From Rhizophagus clarus (taxonomy: Eukaryota; Glomeromycota; Glomeromycetes; Glomerales; Glomeraceae): a stretch of 64,000 nt of DNA. The notes under the pieces were generated by a model. It was not told the DNA's origin and ran no database searches. It saw only the letters and a program-made list of their open reading frames with translations. Both the position numbers and the translations under genes were made by a program. The stretch is taken from NCBI GenBank assembly GCA_015698045.1, contig BLAL01000086.1, positions 661,573 through 725,572 on the forward strand, given 5' to 3'. The first letter of the stretch is position 1. Each line of letters begins with the position of its first letter. Below, one piece after another: positions 10,735 through 23,400 of the stretch.

Positions 10735-13700
10735 ATGTCAGAATCTCTAGATACAAGAACCAGAACCAAAGTGCATTGTTTCTGTAAAGAATGTAACGGT
10801 AAATTGGTTGATCCAAGGACTAAACTGAAACATGAGTTAAAATATAAATTAAAATCTAATGCGAATAATAATTTTGGTAACAATTATCAAGAAGGTTCTT
10901 CAAATGTTATATCATCTGATGCTGTTGATGAAGATGTAATGGAATGCGACCCAATACAAGGGATAAATGATACATCACCTGATATAACTGAACAATTATC
11001 CGAAGATATTGAACAATTGTCCGAAGATATTGAACCATTGTCTGAAAATATTGAACCATTACTCACAAGAAACTATTTCTTTTTAACAAAGAAGACATCT
11101 ATACATGAATCGGCAAAACATCGAACAATAAAGAAAGGAAAAATATCTGATCTTGTTCTTGAAAATTTATTATTGGATAATGTAAGAAACGAGAATGATC
11201 AAGATGGGGATTCTGAAGATGATGACGATAAAAATGGAGATACTGAAGATAGCGATTCTAATTATTCCGATGATTATGAAGATGATGACGATGAGGAAGT
11301 CAATTTTGCATCAACAGATTTCGATGACGGCGAACCAATTCTTCCTAACATTAACATTAATGATAATTATACTTGGACTATTTTGTGGATATTACAATAT
11401 CAACAACGATTTAAACTTTCCAATGTAGCTATAGATTCTTTGTTCAAGTTCTTAAGATTTTTTCTTTTGACAATAGATGAAAATAAATTTTCATCTTTTC
11501 CTTCCTCTTTATATATGGCTAAAAAGGTGTTGGGGATATCCACAACGATAATTAAATATGCAGCCTGTGACAGATGTCACAAATTATATGATATAAAAGA
11601 ATTATTAGACAATACTGAAATACCAACTTGCAGTTTTGTAAACTATCCAAATCACAGAATAGAACGATTTCGACAACAATGCAATAACCCTCTATTAACA
11701 AAAATAGATAGTAATAATAGTAGTAATAATCCCATTTTCTGTCCGATAATGACATTCCTGTTAATAAATATTAAGCAACAATTGACCCTTTTTTTTAATC
11801 GCAAAAATTTTGAAATGTCATGTTGGAAGTGGTCAGAAAGGAAAAACAGAACTGAAGCTTTATTCAATATCTATGATGGTAGGGTCTGGAAAAGTTTTAC
11901 AGATGATGATGGTGCGCTGTTTTTTACAAAAGAATTTGCCGATACTCATATCAGATTAATGTTAAATATGGATTGGTTCCAGCCATTCGTAAATTCACAA
12001 TATTCTGTTGGTGTGATTTATGCCATTTTTTGTAATTTGCCGCGTAATGAACGCTTCAAGCCACATAATATTCTCACACTAGCAGTAATGCCTGGTCCGA
12101 AAGAACCAAGCCAACATGAAATTAACAATTATTTGTATCTGATCGTTAACCAGTTAAATCGTTTGTGGAATGGCTATTTTATAAAAACAAACGAACACAA
12201 CAACAGTTGATTTATCCGTGGTGCAATCATTGGCTGTTCTAGCGACGTCCCTGCATCTCGGAAATTATGTGGTTTCATCTCGGCTCGTATTGCATGCTAC
12301 TGATGTTACAAATCGGCAAATTTTATAAACAATCAACCAAATTTTGGGGGTTTGCAGATTTAGACGACTGGTTTGTTAAGCGAGATATTAATGAAATAAG
12401 AGAAAAAGCAAGTGAGTGGAAACAATGTGCAACTGAAGAAGCACGAAGAGCCCATATCTCTGAACATCATGTTCGCTGGTCAGAGATATACCGCTTGCTT
12501 TATTTTAATCCTGTTCGCTTTTACGTGGTTGATCCTATGCATTGCCTTTTTCTCGGTGTTGCGAAATGGATCGTAACGAAACTCTGGATAGGCGAAGGTA
12601 TATTAAATAACGAAAAGCTCAAAATTATGCAAGAGAGAGCTGACATGATAAAGTTCCCAAGTGACCTTGGACGCCGCCCTGTCAGAATAGCTACCGGTGA
12701 AGGATTCTCAAGTTTCACGGCGGACATGTGGAAAACCTTCATGTTAATTTTTGCAATACCTATCACATGGAGTTTCCTTGGATACATCGACCGAAAAATT
12801 CTTGCATATTTCGTGCGCGCTTGCAAGATCTTAACAAACCGAGAGCTACAAAAAAATATGTTAAATGAAGCGTTTACAAGACTGATAGAGATGAACAAAT
12901 TAATTGAACAAAAATATGGTCAAGAAAAAATAAGTCCTAATCTGCATCTCTGTCTCCATATCTGTGAATGCGCATTAGACTATGGTCCTTTGTCCTCATT
13001 CTGGTGTTATAGCTTTGAACAGATGAATGGAATTTTAGGTACGTGATTTAATTTTTCTGATTTGAAAATCGCAATGTTATTAATTATTTTTAAAAATTGT
13101 AGGTTCTTATAATAATAGCAGACGTAATATTGAACCTGAACTACTAAGAATTATGTCTGAAAATACAATCCTTCAATACTTCCTCTCAAATTGTGACAAC
13201 GATCACTTATTTTCCTCCTTGGAGATAATAGAACCAAGAAAATCTGTTGGCAGCTTGGCTGCACTTGATGATTTTGCGAGCGATGAGTATCAAAATTTTA
13301 TAAGACTATCTCTTATTGAGGAAGATTCGGCTTACGGAACGGAATGTTTTCCTGGGTTGCTAATGAAACCACGCAAAGAAACTACTCTTCCAAACCAAAT
13401 TTTGGACCTACTGGTAGAATTTTATAATAATTTGTATAATGATTATTGTTTCATCTCCATCTACTCTATAATAGGTTCAAATAACGGTACTGTTGTAAAC
13501 CCTAGAATTATACAATATGGGAGAATAAGAATTGGGACGGACATATATGGTTCTGTTCAAGCTGCTCGTCACAAAAAATCCTCATATATATTAGCTCGAT
13601 TTGTACATTATGATGGATCGATCGATGTTTATCCCGGTCAAGTACAATTTTATTTTGAGCATACTATTCATTTAAATAGTTTACGATCATTAACCCATTC

Positions 13701-13950
13701 ATTAGCGTTAGTCAAATGGTACAAACCGGTTCAAGATCATAGTACAAGATATTATTGCCAAGTAGATAACGACATAAAATCATGTAATATGGAATTATGG
13801 ACAAATGAGTTTTATGATATGAGAAGAGACAGTATTATACCCATACATCATATAATAGGAAAATTTATTAAATGTAATTTTGATACTGGGACGAGAAAAA
13901 TAAAAGAATATATGGCTGTGATTCCTTTAAATAAAAAAATTTCGTTTTAA
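10735..13950 (+). pseudogene. Tnp2/Plavaka-like DDE transposase of element A
   Basis: The ATG at 10735 starts HCFCKECNGK, a metal-binding N-terminus, followed by a long Asp/Glu-rich region (residues about 130-200). The catalytic core shows LNMDWFQPF and YSVGVIYAIF, then NILTLAVMPGPKEPS, characteristic of Tnp2-type transposases. It continues in another frame with SSDVPASRKLCGF and ends with VDPMHCLFLGVAKW. The three Asp in DWFQPF, DVPASRK and DPMH are the likely catalytic triad. An intron at 13039-13102 splits GILG/SYNNSR. The C-terminal module (GRIRIGTDIYGSV, YPGQVQFYF) is one I associate with this family. It is broken by a frameshift near 12208, a TGA at 12301-12303 and a frameshift near 12350. 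Its expected role is mobilising element A via the terminal repeats. Confidence 0.85.
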
Positions 13951-14450
13951 AAACTTTATATAATATAAAATAAATTATATGTAAAATCGGAATGGCGAAT
14001 TCAATTATAGCATTTGTATTTGATTAAATTATAACAATCATTTTTTTTGGCACAAGAATAACGATAAAGGTTACATATACCATAATTAATTCTAACCGCG
14101 TGAAAAATCAGATAATTCAGATAACAAGAGATCTTATTTTGAGCCGGCAAAGTTGTATTGCAAATCGGTCTTTTATTACGGCATTACGATACAAGTACCA
14201 TACTTTGTGATTAATAACTCTAATCATGTAATAATTTTTAGATATCAAAGGTTTATTTTATTTTAATTAAATATCATATAAAGTATAAAACAATTATTCT
14301 GGCTATATAAATACATTTAAGGCCGGCAAAGCTGTATTGCAAATCGGCCCTTCTTATTTGAAAAGGGTAACAATTACATTAAATTAATACGGCACTTATT
14401 CAAAAATGTTTAAAAATGTTGCAACTTAATTCTCCAATAATCATCATTGT
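13951..14450. other. 3' non-coding part of element A
   Basis: AT-rich sequence with two copies of a GGCAAAG(T/C)TGTATTGCAAATCGG unit at about 14143 and 14322. No gene is seen. Confidence 0.5.
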
Positions 14451-14452
14451 TA

Positions 14453-14710
14453 TAATCAAGTTACTTACGACTTAAGCCTACTTTGATTATAAATAAAACG
14501 GCACTTCGCACAGACAAAGCTCATGATATATGAGTTATCCCATCATGCCTATTTTACCCCTTGATAAAGGATTTTCGTTGCATGTACTTTCCTAATCAAT
14601 GATAATCAAAGTTACTTACGACTTAAGTCTACTTTGATTATAAATAAAACGGCACTTCGCACAGACAGAGCTCATGATATATGAGTTATCCCATCATGCC
14701 TATTTTAACT
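14453..14710. repeat. Direct duplication, period about 147 bp
   Basis: The segment beginning AGTTACTTACGACTTAAG and running through CATGATATATGAGTTATCC occurs twice with almost no differences (from about 14459 and 14606). The near identity suggests a recent tandem duplication inside element A. Confidence 0.8.
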
Positions 14711-15235
14711 ATGATTAAAGAATTTACATTATTATTGTAAATATTTTACTCATAAGTCATAATGATATCTATTTAGACTTCGACGAATAATGCGACAGAG
14801 GAGGCAGAATTATCATAACCAAAATTCAAAGCGAGAGGTCTATGTATAGTAAATAGATCATCAACTTTGGTACCAGAGTTATTTACAAACTTTAGGTGGC
14901 CACCTAGCCCACCTTTCCTATAACACACTATGTACGACGGCAAACGGTATAGGAGGCAGACTCTTCTTTCAGAAAGAAAGTTTTTTTTTGAAAAAAAAAA
15001 AATAGTACAATTAAATAGCGTTTAATTAAATGTGATTAATTAACTTTTTAGGAATAGGCCTTATCAATGCGATCTCATCAGTTTCGATTATCACTGTTCA
15101 ACCTTATGAATACTTCAGTTATTGTTTGTGAAATCGAACCAACTGGGAATTCAATGTACAAAACAAGTAGAATATTTAGAATAGTATCTTATATTTATTA
15201 GTATAATAAATAATTTCAAAAATCCTATGATGTAA
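14711..15235. other. Non-coding stretch of element A
   Basis: No frame or repeat was recognised apart from a poly-T/poly-A hairpin at about 14980-15002. Confidence 0.4.
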
Positions 15236-15767
15236 AATTACGAAATATTACAATTTAAATATCGGCAAAGGCTATTTTAAATAGAGTAAAATCTTTATTC
15301 GACCTGTGTCAAAAGCGGTAAAGTTTACACTAAATATAATATCTCCGGTTTAAATATCGGCATTTAATTAAAAAAAGGTAAAAATCGGCCGCTAAAATCA
15401 GCATTTCTGGATGAAAAATCGGAAGTTAACAAAAATCGGCAAAAAATTAGTAAAATAATCGGCAAAGCCTTATTGAAGTCGGCAAGGGAATTTTAAATAA
15501 GATAAAATCCTTTATTCGAACTATATGAAAAGGGTAAAGTATATAATAAATATAATATCTCCGGTTTAAATATCGGCATTTATTTAAAAAAAGGTAAAAA
15601 TCGGCCGCTAAAATCAGCATTTATGACTGAAAAATCGGAATTTAACAAAAATCGGCAAAAATAGATATGGCTATACTAAAATAAGCAAAATTTGGCATAT
15701 TCTATATTGAAGTCGGCAAGGCTATTTTAAATAGAGCAAAATCCAATTTTTTTTCATTCGACCTGTG
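15236..15767. repeat. Element A right subterminal repeats (AAAATCGGC family)
   Basis: A unit of about 219 bp (ATAATATCTCCGGTTTAAAT... through AAAATCGGCAAAAA) occurs at about 15340 and 15559. A related unit (GGCTATTTTAAATAGAG...AAATC) occurs at about 15268 and 15719. The words mirror the left subterminal block in opposite orientation. Confidence 0.75.
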
Positions 15768-15783
15768 TATTGTTTGGGATCCT
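15768..15783 (-). repeat. Element A right terminal inverted repeat
   Basis: TATTGTTTGGGATCCT is the reverse complement of AGGATCCCAAACAATA, one mismatch from the left end. It is followed at once by the second GTTTCATT copy. Confidence 0.9.
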
Positions 15784-17584
15784 GTTTCATTATGTTACTT
15801 TTTAGCTAGTATTAATAATAAATACATAAATGGAATAAAAGCAAATATTGGATCATATTTAGAAACTTCTGGAGTATCACCTGCTTCTATTGATACACTT
15901 TCAAATATAGGATTATCAGTATCTAGAAAAATAGTAAATCGACAAAAAACCCTTATTTCAGAAAATCACCAAAATACTGTAAAAAGTTATTATTTATAAA
16001 ATATTAAAAAAATGTTTGTACTTAATATTGATGATTATTATAATATCCATAGAAGAAATCAACCAACATTATCAAAAATACATGATATTAATTATTTTGT
16101 AACAATATTATTAAATTCAAATTCTAATATACCTAAAATACCTTTTTATTTATCAAATAATATTTCAATTCATAATTCTAAAGGTATTGATTCTAAATTA
16201 ATTATAAATTATATTAATAATAATTTTATGGATAAATTAAGAAAAAGTTATTATCAGCAAACTGAAATTTGGAAACAACATTTATCTGATGATTCATATG
16301 AAAATAAAATGGAATTTCTTACTATTCATGATTATGATGGACGTATTCAAAATCAGCAGGAATTAAGATCAATGAAAAATAGCAAATTAGTAGATTTTAT
16401 TTTACATTCTTTACATAATACAAAAGATTATATTGAATCAGCAAATATTTTATTTGCAACATTTGAAAAAATAGAACAAGAAGATTATTTAAATAATTTT
16501 GTGATTCCAACAATTTGTGATTGGCCTGAACAAATAAATTTAAGAAGAGCTATTACATTAAGACTTAATGAAAAAGATAATTCTGGAATTCTATCTCAAA
16601 TATTAAGCCTAATTCCTGTGATTTAACCACTTCATGTTTCTTTAAATAGTAGAGAAACATTATTTCAAATATATCATTTTTTCTTTAAATGATATATCAT
16701 AATCTTTTTGGAGGAAATAAAATTTTAGCACAAAAACCAAAACCAAAAGCTTATTAAATCTTACTTTTTATGGATGGAAAAATATCCGTAATTTAATTAT
16801 TAATCGTTTTAAAATATAAAGGATATAGAATATTTAATATTGATAGATTTATTAGATAATTCTTTATCACTTACTTTAGAAATATATGCAAAACTCTTTA
16901 GATGTGGATTTTATAAAGGATATTTAGAAGGTATTGTGAGAATTTGGGTCTTATTTCAAAGGTTACAAAGACATAATTATAATAAAGCACCACTTATATT
17001 TTTAAGTGATGTATTTTATTGGACAATAAATAAGTATCCAATTATTGAAATTTTAAAAAATAATTTACCATGATTATTTTGTTGAGAATTTTCATAGTTC
17101 TCTTAGATATCAAACAGCTGAATCAAATACAGAAAAACAAATTATTCAAAAGGCAAAAATTATTGATATTGAAAGAAATGATGAGGAGTTTAAAAGTGTA
17201 TTTGTTAATACAAGAAGTACAAAGATTTCAAAAGTTAAATTAATTTCTTTAGAGAAAAAGGTTTCATTGATTTTATTATCACTTTTTGATGAAATTTATC
17301 ATAATATTGGAAAAACAAAAAATAATAATAATAAAACATTTGAACTTCCAAGTTTTAATAATAAAATTGTAGATATAAGAGTTCTTCCTTTAGCTTGAAG
17401 TACTTCAAATCTACCAGATGAAGAGAAAATTTGTGATGCAGAAAATTGTAATATTACAAATTCATCATCAAATATTATTTTAATATGTGGACATAGTTAT
17501 CATAAAGAATGTTTAAGTTTTTTTAATGAAAAATGTGAATATTGCTTTAATTATTTGTCATATAAAAATAGTCTAAATGTTTAA
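15784..17584 (+). pseudogene. C-terminal half of Cys/His-RING repeat-family gene
   Basis: This continues the frame cut by element A: CYFLASINNKYINGI, then IDTLSNIGLSVSRK. A stop follows near 15996, and an open stretch (16012-16626) reads FVLNIDDYYNIHRRNQP and includes MEFLTIHDYDGR. Another open stretch (16840-17073) reads LSLTLEIYAKLFRCGFYKG. The C-terminus carries CDAENC, ICGHSYHKEC and CEYC in RING-type spacing (C-x4-C ... C-x-H-x3-H-x2-C ... C-x2-C), suggesting zinc binding and possible ubiquitin-ligase ancestry. Several stops and frameshifts show decay. With 280-1059 it forms one gene of roughly 2.6 kb. Confidence 0.75.
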
Positions 17585-18199
17585 CACTGGGCATTATAGT
17601 ATACATGAAGAATATGTACGACAGATTTAACGATATACCCGCTTTCTTTCTTTTTTTTTGATGAGTGATTTTTAATACGAAAATAGGAAAAAATTTAGAA
17701 GAGCGAAACGTCAGTAGACAATTTTATAATTTTATAATTTTTTCGATTTATTTATTGTATATAGGCGGAATGTACAGTGAAATAATGTATGGTAACCAAA
17801 AAAAAAATTGCATTGTTTCTAAAATTTTTTCGAAAATAAAAAAAAAAAAAATACTAGATATTGCGCATTTTGCGAAATATTTTTTACGACTACAATATAT
17901 TCTTAAATATCATATCGATATTTCTCATGAGAAAAATTTTGCATTAAAACTGTTAAATAAACATTTTATTTATCTTAATTAGTTATTTTAAACAAATTTC
18001 TCACGTATTTCATATTGCCTTTATACTTCAGTCATGTAAGAAATGTAAGAAACCGTTCAGCCATCATTCTATCTATCTATCAAAAATAGTAAATTTGAAA
18101 AAAAAGTTTTGCATGTCAATTTGCGTCGTTTTTTTTATTTATACTTGTGATTTTCTTCTCTTTTAATAAGTCCTTTTCCAATATACTGCCTTAAAAAAA
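17585..18199. other. AT-rich intergenic DNA
   Basis: There is no convincing gene. The last 200 bases (CATTCTATCTATCTATCAAAA..., AAAATAGTAAATTTGAA) resemble the promoter of the channel gene at 20460 and probably belong to the collapsed channel copy that follows. Confidence 0.5.
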
Positions 18200-18880
18200 A
18201 AATATAATTCTTCATGGGTGAAGAAAAAATTCTAATAGATGATGAATATGATAAAGTAAACCGTGTCTCATAATCAACCACACAATGTTTATCTCCTAAC
18301 GTGAATATATCGTCACGATGATAATTCAATTGAAGGATGTATCGTAAAAGGTACTAAACTGATCCTAGATCCTCAGGTAAATATTTATGAAGTACTAGAA
18401 AAAATCAGAGAATATTTCGATCAAAGTAAATGATAGTAAAATTGTTTTATGCACTGGAAGGTAAAATTGAAACTTTCAAATGTCAAAAGAACATGACCTA
18501 CATTTTACGCAATGAGAGAGGTATTTATATAGTAGAAAATCTAAAACATTTAGTTATTCGCACGAGTTTATGGTAACTACTTATAACCATATAATATTAT
18601 CCACCTCTCTTCTTAAGTTATAGCAAAAATTGTACTTTTGTTTATTACCTCATCAAAGACGTTGGAGATCTTGGTTTCCCGAAATGATGTAAGTATTTTA
18701 CCATAAATATTTAAATTAATGAAACTATTTTATCGTAGATGTCCGGATGTACAGTATATTAAGAAACAATTAACAAAGGTGAATAGAAAATTAATGATTG
18801 GGCTGAAATGAAATGACGTACAATTTCAAAGCTTCTTAGCACAGCATAGAAGATTATCAAAATTAAACACAATTTAAAAT
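18200..18880 (+). pseudogene. Collapsed copy of the channel gene at 20460
   Basis: Around 18290-18390 the DNA matches the start of the intact channel gene (GTGAATAT.TCGTCAC, then TTCAATTGAAGGATG, then TACTAAACTGA.CCTAG). Around 18650-18880 it matches the last two exons (CTCATCAAAGACGT.GGAGAT, TTGGTTTCCCGAA, an intron, then AGCTTCTTAGCA.AG). The roughly 2.5 kb between is reduced to a few hundred bases, so nearly all of the propeller and membrane region has been deleted. Frameshifts and stops remain throughout. It is a decayed duplicate lying just upstream of the intact gene in the same orientation. Confidence 0.75.
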
Positions 18881-20234
18881 TTTTTTTTCAATTTTCGTAT
18901 AATATATTAATATATTTTTGTCTTTAATTTTTATCTATTATACATAGCTGAGATGTCGGAAATATCATGCATCTGGATCAGGTGCATAATTAGAACAAGT
19001 ACAATAAATAGAATAGCGGCGGCTACTAGTGAACATTTTTTTTTAATAAAAAATTTATCATCAAAAAAAAAAAAAATTATAAAAAATTATACATGCATGT
19101 TCGTTAAAAGTCATACGACATTTAATTAATCAAGTTCGATTCAGGGCTGATTGTATCTTTGAGTTATCTATTAAGCGATCTAATAACATGATTCAAAATA
19201 TTCATTTATAATGATTTTAGGTAAAATGAAATCCTTTAAATAATTATTCCTATTCTAAATTGTTTCTTTGTTTCTTTAACTTCTCTTTAAGTAATCATCT
19301 AAAATAATAGTATTGTATGTCGACACCAATGTTGATTAACCAAAAGACATGAATTAAGCGAACATAAATCATTTTTGAGACGTAATAATATATTTTCTAA
19401 AAGCTCATTAAAATATATAAAAAATATGCAAGTCACCAATAAACTATAAATACCGTGATTATCATTTGAACTGTGTAATGCTAAGCCATCATTGTATTTT
19501 TAGTATAGCTTATAAACTTATTCCTAGCTTCATACCAACTTAGACTAAGAAGTAATACTTTTTTTATTTTATATTTTTTTCATTTCTATTTCGTTTTCAC
19601 TTGCCTTTCGGTGTTTAATTTAAATGATCGACAAATCGCCTGATCATAGTAATTCGATAATTTTTTTTTAAAAGAAAAAAAAAAAAAATCAAAAAGAGTA
19701 AGACGTTGCAGGTAATTTTATTTATATAATAAAAATAAAAAATTTTTTTTCAAATACGCAAATGAAAAACTAAAAAGTATTACAATTTTCTTTTGTATGA
19801 AAATTCCGTTTTTTTCAAAAAAAAAATACCCAGATACTTCGTTATAAAAAGCCCATTCATTTAAATTAATTATTTACTATGTTTTTCATTCATAGAATAA
19901 GATCGTTTTTGGGTTTTGCGAAACATTTACATTTTTACACAATATACTCTTTTCGTATAAATAAATTAAACTCCGATTACAATCGATATTTACAGAAATA
20001 CTGCGGTGCTATCTCATATTTGTGGCGTAATCACATACATTATAACTTGAATTTTATTTATCGAAATTTTTTAAAAAAAGTCTCCGTGATTTCATAGTAT
20101 CGCTTTTGTGTCAGCATTGTTTTCCTTATTTTAGTATCATTCATGTTGAGTGAATTCGATTCTAATACAAAAAAGGTTTAGCCAATACAAAAAAAAGCGT
20201 CTAGTCATGTAAAAAAATGCAAGAAATAGATGTT
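18881..20234. other. Intergenic, no gene supported
   Basis: AT-rich sequence with many homopolymer runs. A 72-codon ORF at 19879-20097 has no recognisable features. Part of the region just before 20235 (CATGTAAAAAAATGCAAGAAA) also matches sequence upstream of the collapsed copy. Confidence 0.4.
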
Positions 20235-20459
20235 ATTCATTCTATCTACCAAAAGTAGTAAATTTGAACGAATGTCGATTTCGAATGCACCGGCAAGATA
20301 TTCATTCTATTCATCAAAAATAGTAAATTTGAATAAGTTTGCATGTCGATTCGAATGCGTTATTCTCGCAATTTTTTTATTTTCATTTTCATTTAATTTC
20401 ATTTCATTTTTTTTTAACGAATTTGTTTATAATAAACTGCCTTAAAAACACTAATTATC
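20235..20459 (+). promoter_or_regulatory. Upstream region of channel gene with 65-bp direct duplication
   Basis: ATTCATTCTATC.ACCAAAAGTAGTAAATTTGAA...ATGTCGATT.CGAATGC occurs twice (about 20236-20290 and 20299-20358). A related single copy precedes the collapsed paralogue near 18066, and both end in ATA.ACTGCCTTAAAA before the ATG. The shared block points to a conserved promoter; this is inferred from similarity between paralogues. Confidence 0.5.
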
Positions 20460-23400
20460 ATGGATAATAGATATAGCATTTATGTGCCTCGCGACCCGCA
20501 CAACGGAGGACAAATATCTTTAGTATCATTATCTCTCGATGGTGAATATGTCGTCACATATAGCTATAATGATACTTCAATTGAAGGATGGATTGTAGAA
20601 GGTTCTAAACTGACCCTAGAATTTCAAAAAATTGAATTACCAAAAGAATCAGGATTTATTAATGATATTAAAGTAAATAATAGTAAAATTGTCTGTTATG
20701 CACTAGGAAGTGAAACCAAAACTTTTCCAATGCCAAACATCAACAATTCAATTAAACTTAATCCTCCGCCCAAAGTGCAGCGGCCTAGGATTAATTTCAC
20801 AAAAGATGGTAATCTTGTAATATTCGATAATAATAAAATATTAGTTTATTCTACGGACGGTAAGACGATGGGTAAGATGATATCATCTTATGAAATATTA
20901 TCATACAATGAAGTAATAAAAGGGGTGTTTATTGATGGGAATGATAATATATGGGGTATTTCTCCAAATCATTTATTTCATTGGGATTTAAAAACATTTC
21001 AATTGAAATTTAATTATTCGCTTGGGTTTACAGATGATGGAATTGATGAAATCGACAAAAGATTTACAGTAATATCTAAAGGAAATTCAATTGTGGTAAA
21101 ATATAATAATGAAATTGCAACCTTTTCAGAAGGTGTGCATTTTCCAATTCAAAATATTAAATTAAAAGATACAACCAATATAAAAAAAATAAAATTGTGC
21201 GAAATACAAAATAATGATTATCTTTTGGCTTTTAATCTACCTGAAAAATACGAAAAACAGAATGAAAAAAACGAAAAACAGAACGTATTTTTATACCACA
21301 TAAGCGATATCAATAAACAACCCATAGACGTATCAGAGATTTTCAATAAAGACCATCCTGAGGATAAGTTTTATGAATATAATTCAGATATAAAAAAAGC
21401 ATTTGGATTAGTTAATGGAAAATTTTCATGTATTAATGTAGATTTTGATCAGGAATTTCCTGAATCTCATAAAGTATTTTTTGAATCTCATAAAGATGAT
21501 GCCGATTTTGTTAGTTGGAATAATTACTTGTATCAAGAGTATCAAGGGAGTTATTGCAATGATACTTTGGCTTTTCCTGATATGAAAAAATTAAGAGATT
21601 TAATTTCTGATGATTGCAAATATATTGATGAAATTGATGAAACTGATGGAATTGAAATTGATAAAATTAATAAAATTATAAATATAAACTTCAAAAAAAA
21701 TTCAAAATATAAATGGAGAATAGATCCGAACAATAAAAAACTCTCAGTTTATACAGATAAAGAAGATAAAGAAGCAGAATATGATTATGACGATGAAGAT
21801 AAAGATAAAGAAGTACGTATATGCTCAAAAAATTTAGATAATAACTCATGGAATTTGAAATGGAGATGGGAAATACTTAATAATGATGCATTAGCGCTTC
21901 GATATTATGGAAATTGTACTGGTGACACTATAATAATATATAATTATGATATCAAGAATAAGACAATTAAATTCGAATACTATTACAAAAAAGGATTCGC
22001 GAAACTAAACACCAAAGAATTTTCTGGACTTATGTTACCGATATCCACCGATTTAGATAAAAAAATCTTAATTGAATTAATTAATAGTATCATTGAAGAC
22101 GATAGATGTCTTGCAAAATATGGCCAAACTTTATTACCAATTTTAATAGAGTCGTCTGATTCAGATTTAACTCGTCTTATGGAAGATATTTATAAAAAAT
22201 GTATGAAACTTGTTAAAGAAGATCCAAAAAGAAATCTGAAATTTCTGAATATTATAACATCATCTATGAATAAATTAAATAAAAGTCATTTTGATTATAT
22301 AACAAGATTTAATTCTGAAATGTTTATGATTTTAGACCCTTTTAATGAAAGTGTTAATAATAAAAAGGATCATTCACATTTTTATACTTTTAGCCAAGAA
22401 ATAGAAATTATTGGAGCCAAATATTCAAATTTCTTTTATAAACCCTTTCAAAATTTAATTTCAGATAGTTTAATGAATACTTTACGGAATTTTTTAATCG
22501 AAAGAAAAGCTATACAATATATCACTCTTATTGTACCTTACGTAGATTATTCTCGTTATCCTTCGGATTATAATTTTTGGTGGGAAATAATTTTACCTCA
22601 ACCGAGTGTTTTTATTAAGACTTGTAAAAAAAATGAATTTTACACAAATTGGAATGGTGAAGCGGTTGTTAAATTCAAATGGAAAACATTTGGGAAGACA
22701 TATTATTGTTTCATTTGGTTAATATTTATGGTTTTTCTTGTATGTTTTACAATTGCTTCTTATCCTACAAATTCCTTAACGCAAGAAATTCGGATTAAGC
22801 TTTATAAAACTTCATTTGCTTTTGGAATTTTTCATCTTTTTTTTGAGTTAAGACAGTTTATTTGGAATCCAAAAAAATATATATCAAGTATTTGGAATTT
22901 ATTTGGTAAGCAACATTTTAGTATTTTATTTATTTTTAAAATCTATTAAGCTTGAACTAACTTCTTTAAAAATTTCAGATTTAAGCGCGTATATTCCTGC
23001 TACTATTGCATCAATTTATTATGTTAAACATAATAATGTGCCAGAATGGATACTGTCAGTCTCATGTTTATTATTAGATATAAGGTTTTTACTTTTTTTT
23101 AGGATAATTGAATTATTTGGAATTTATTCTGCGATAATTTTTGGAGTAGCTAGACGTGTATTTTCTTTTTTAGTAGTATTAGCAATTATTATTTTAAGTT
23201 TTGCACATGCTTTTTTTTTACTTTTACATCCTCAAGATTTTTTAAATTCGTTAAATGCACAAGACTCAAATGACCCTAATAATCCTTGGACTCTTTCTAA
23301 TACTTATAATCAAACTGATGAAAATGGAAATATTTTGAATGAAACTCTTATTCAAGTGCCTAGTGAAAATACCAATTTATTTTATTCATATTCCACTTCT

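Larger units (their letters stand above)
1060..15783. mobile_element. Element A: 14.7 kb DNA transposon with AGGACCCC ends and 8-bp TSD
   Basis: The left end AGGACCCCAAACAATA (1060-1075) matches the reverse complement of the right end (15768-15783) at 15 of 16 positions. GTTTCATT flanks both ends. Behind the left 16 bp a Tc1-like element is inserted. Past that insertion the inverted repeat resumes (CACAGGTTGAATGAAAAAAA at 5974-5993 against the same motif inverted near the right end), giving a terminal repeat of about 40 bp. Inside lie a Tnp2/Plavaka-like transposase (10735-13950), a divergent RS-rich accessory gene (7007-9056) and subterminal repeats in opposite orientation at the two ends. 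Without the Tc1 insertion the element is about 9.8 kb. Both of its genes carry disabling mutations, so it is not autonomous now. Confidence 0.9.

Noticed and set aside
17665-17982. 105-codon plus-strand ORF
   Set aside because: Composition follows the AT-rich background. It has no motif, relative or splice context.
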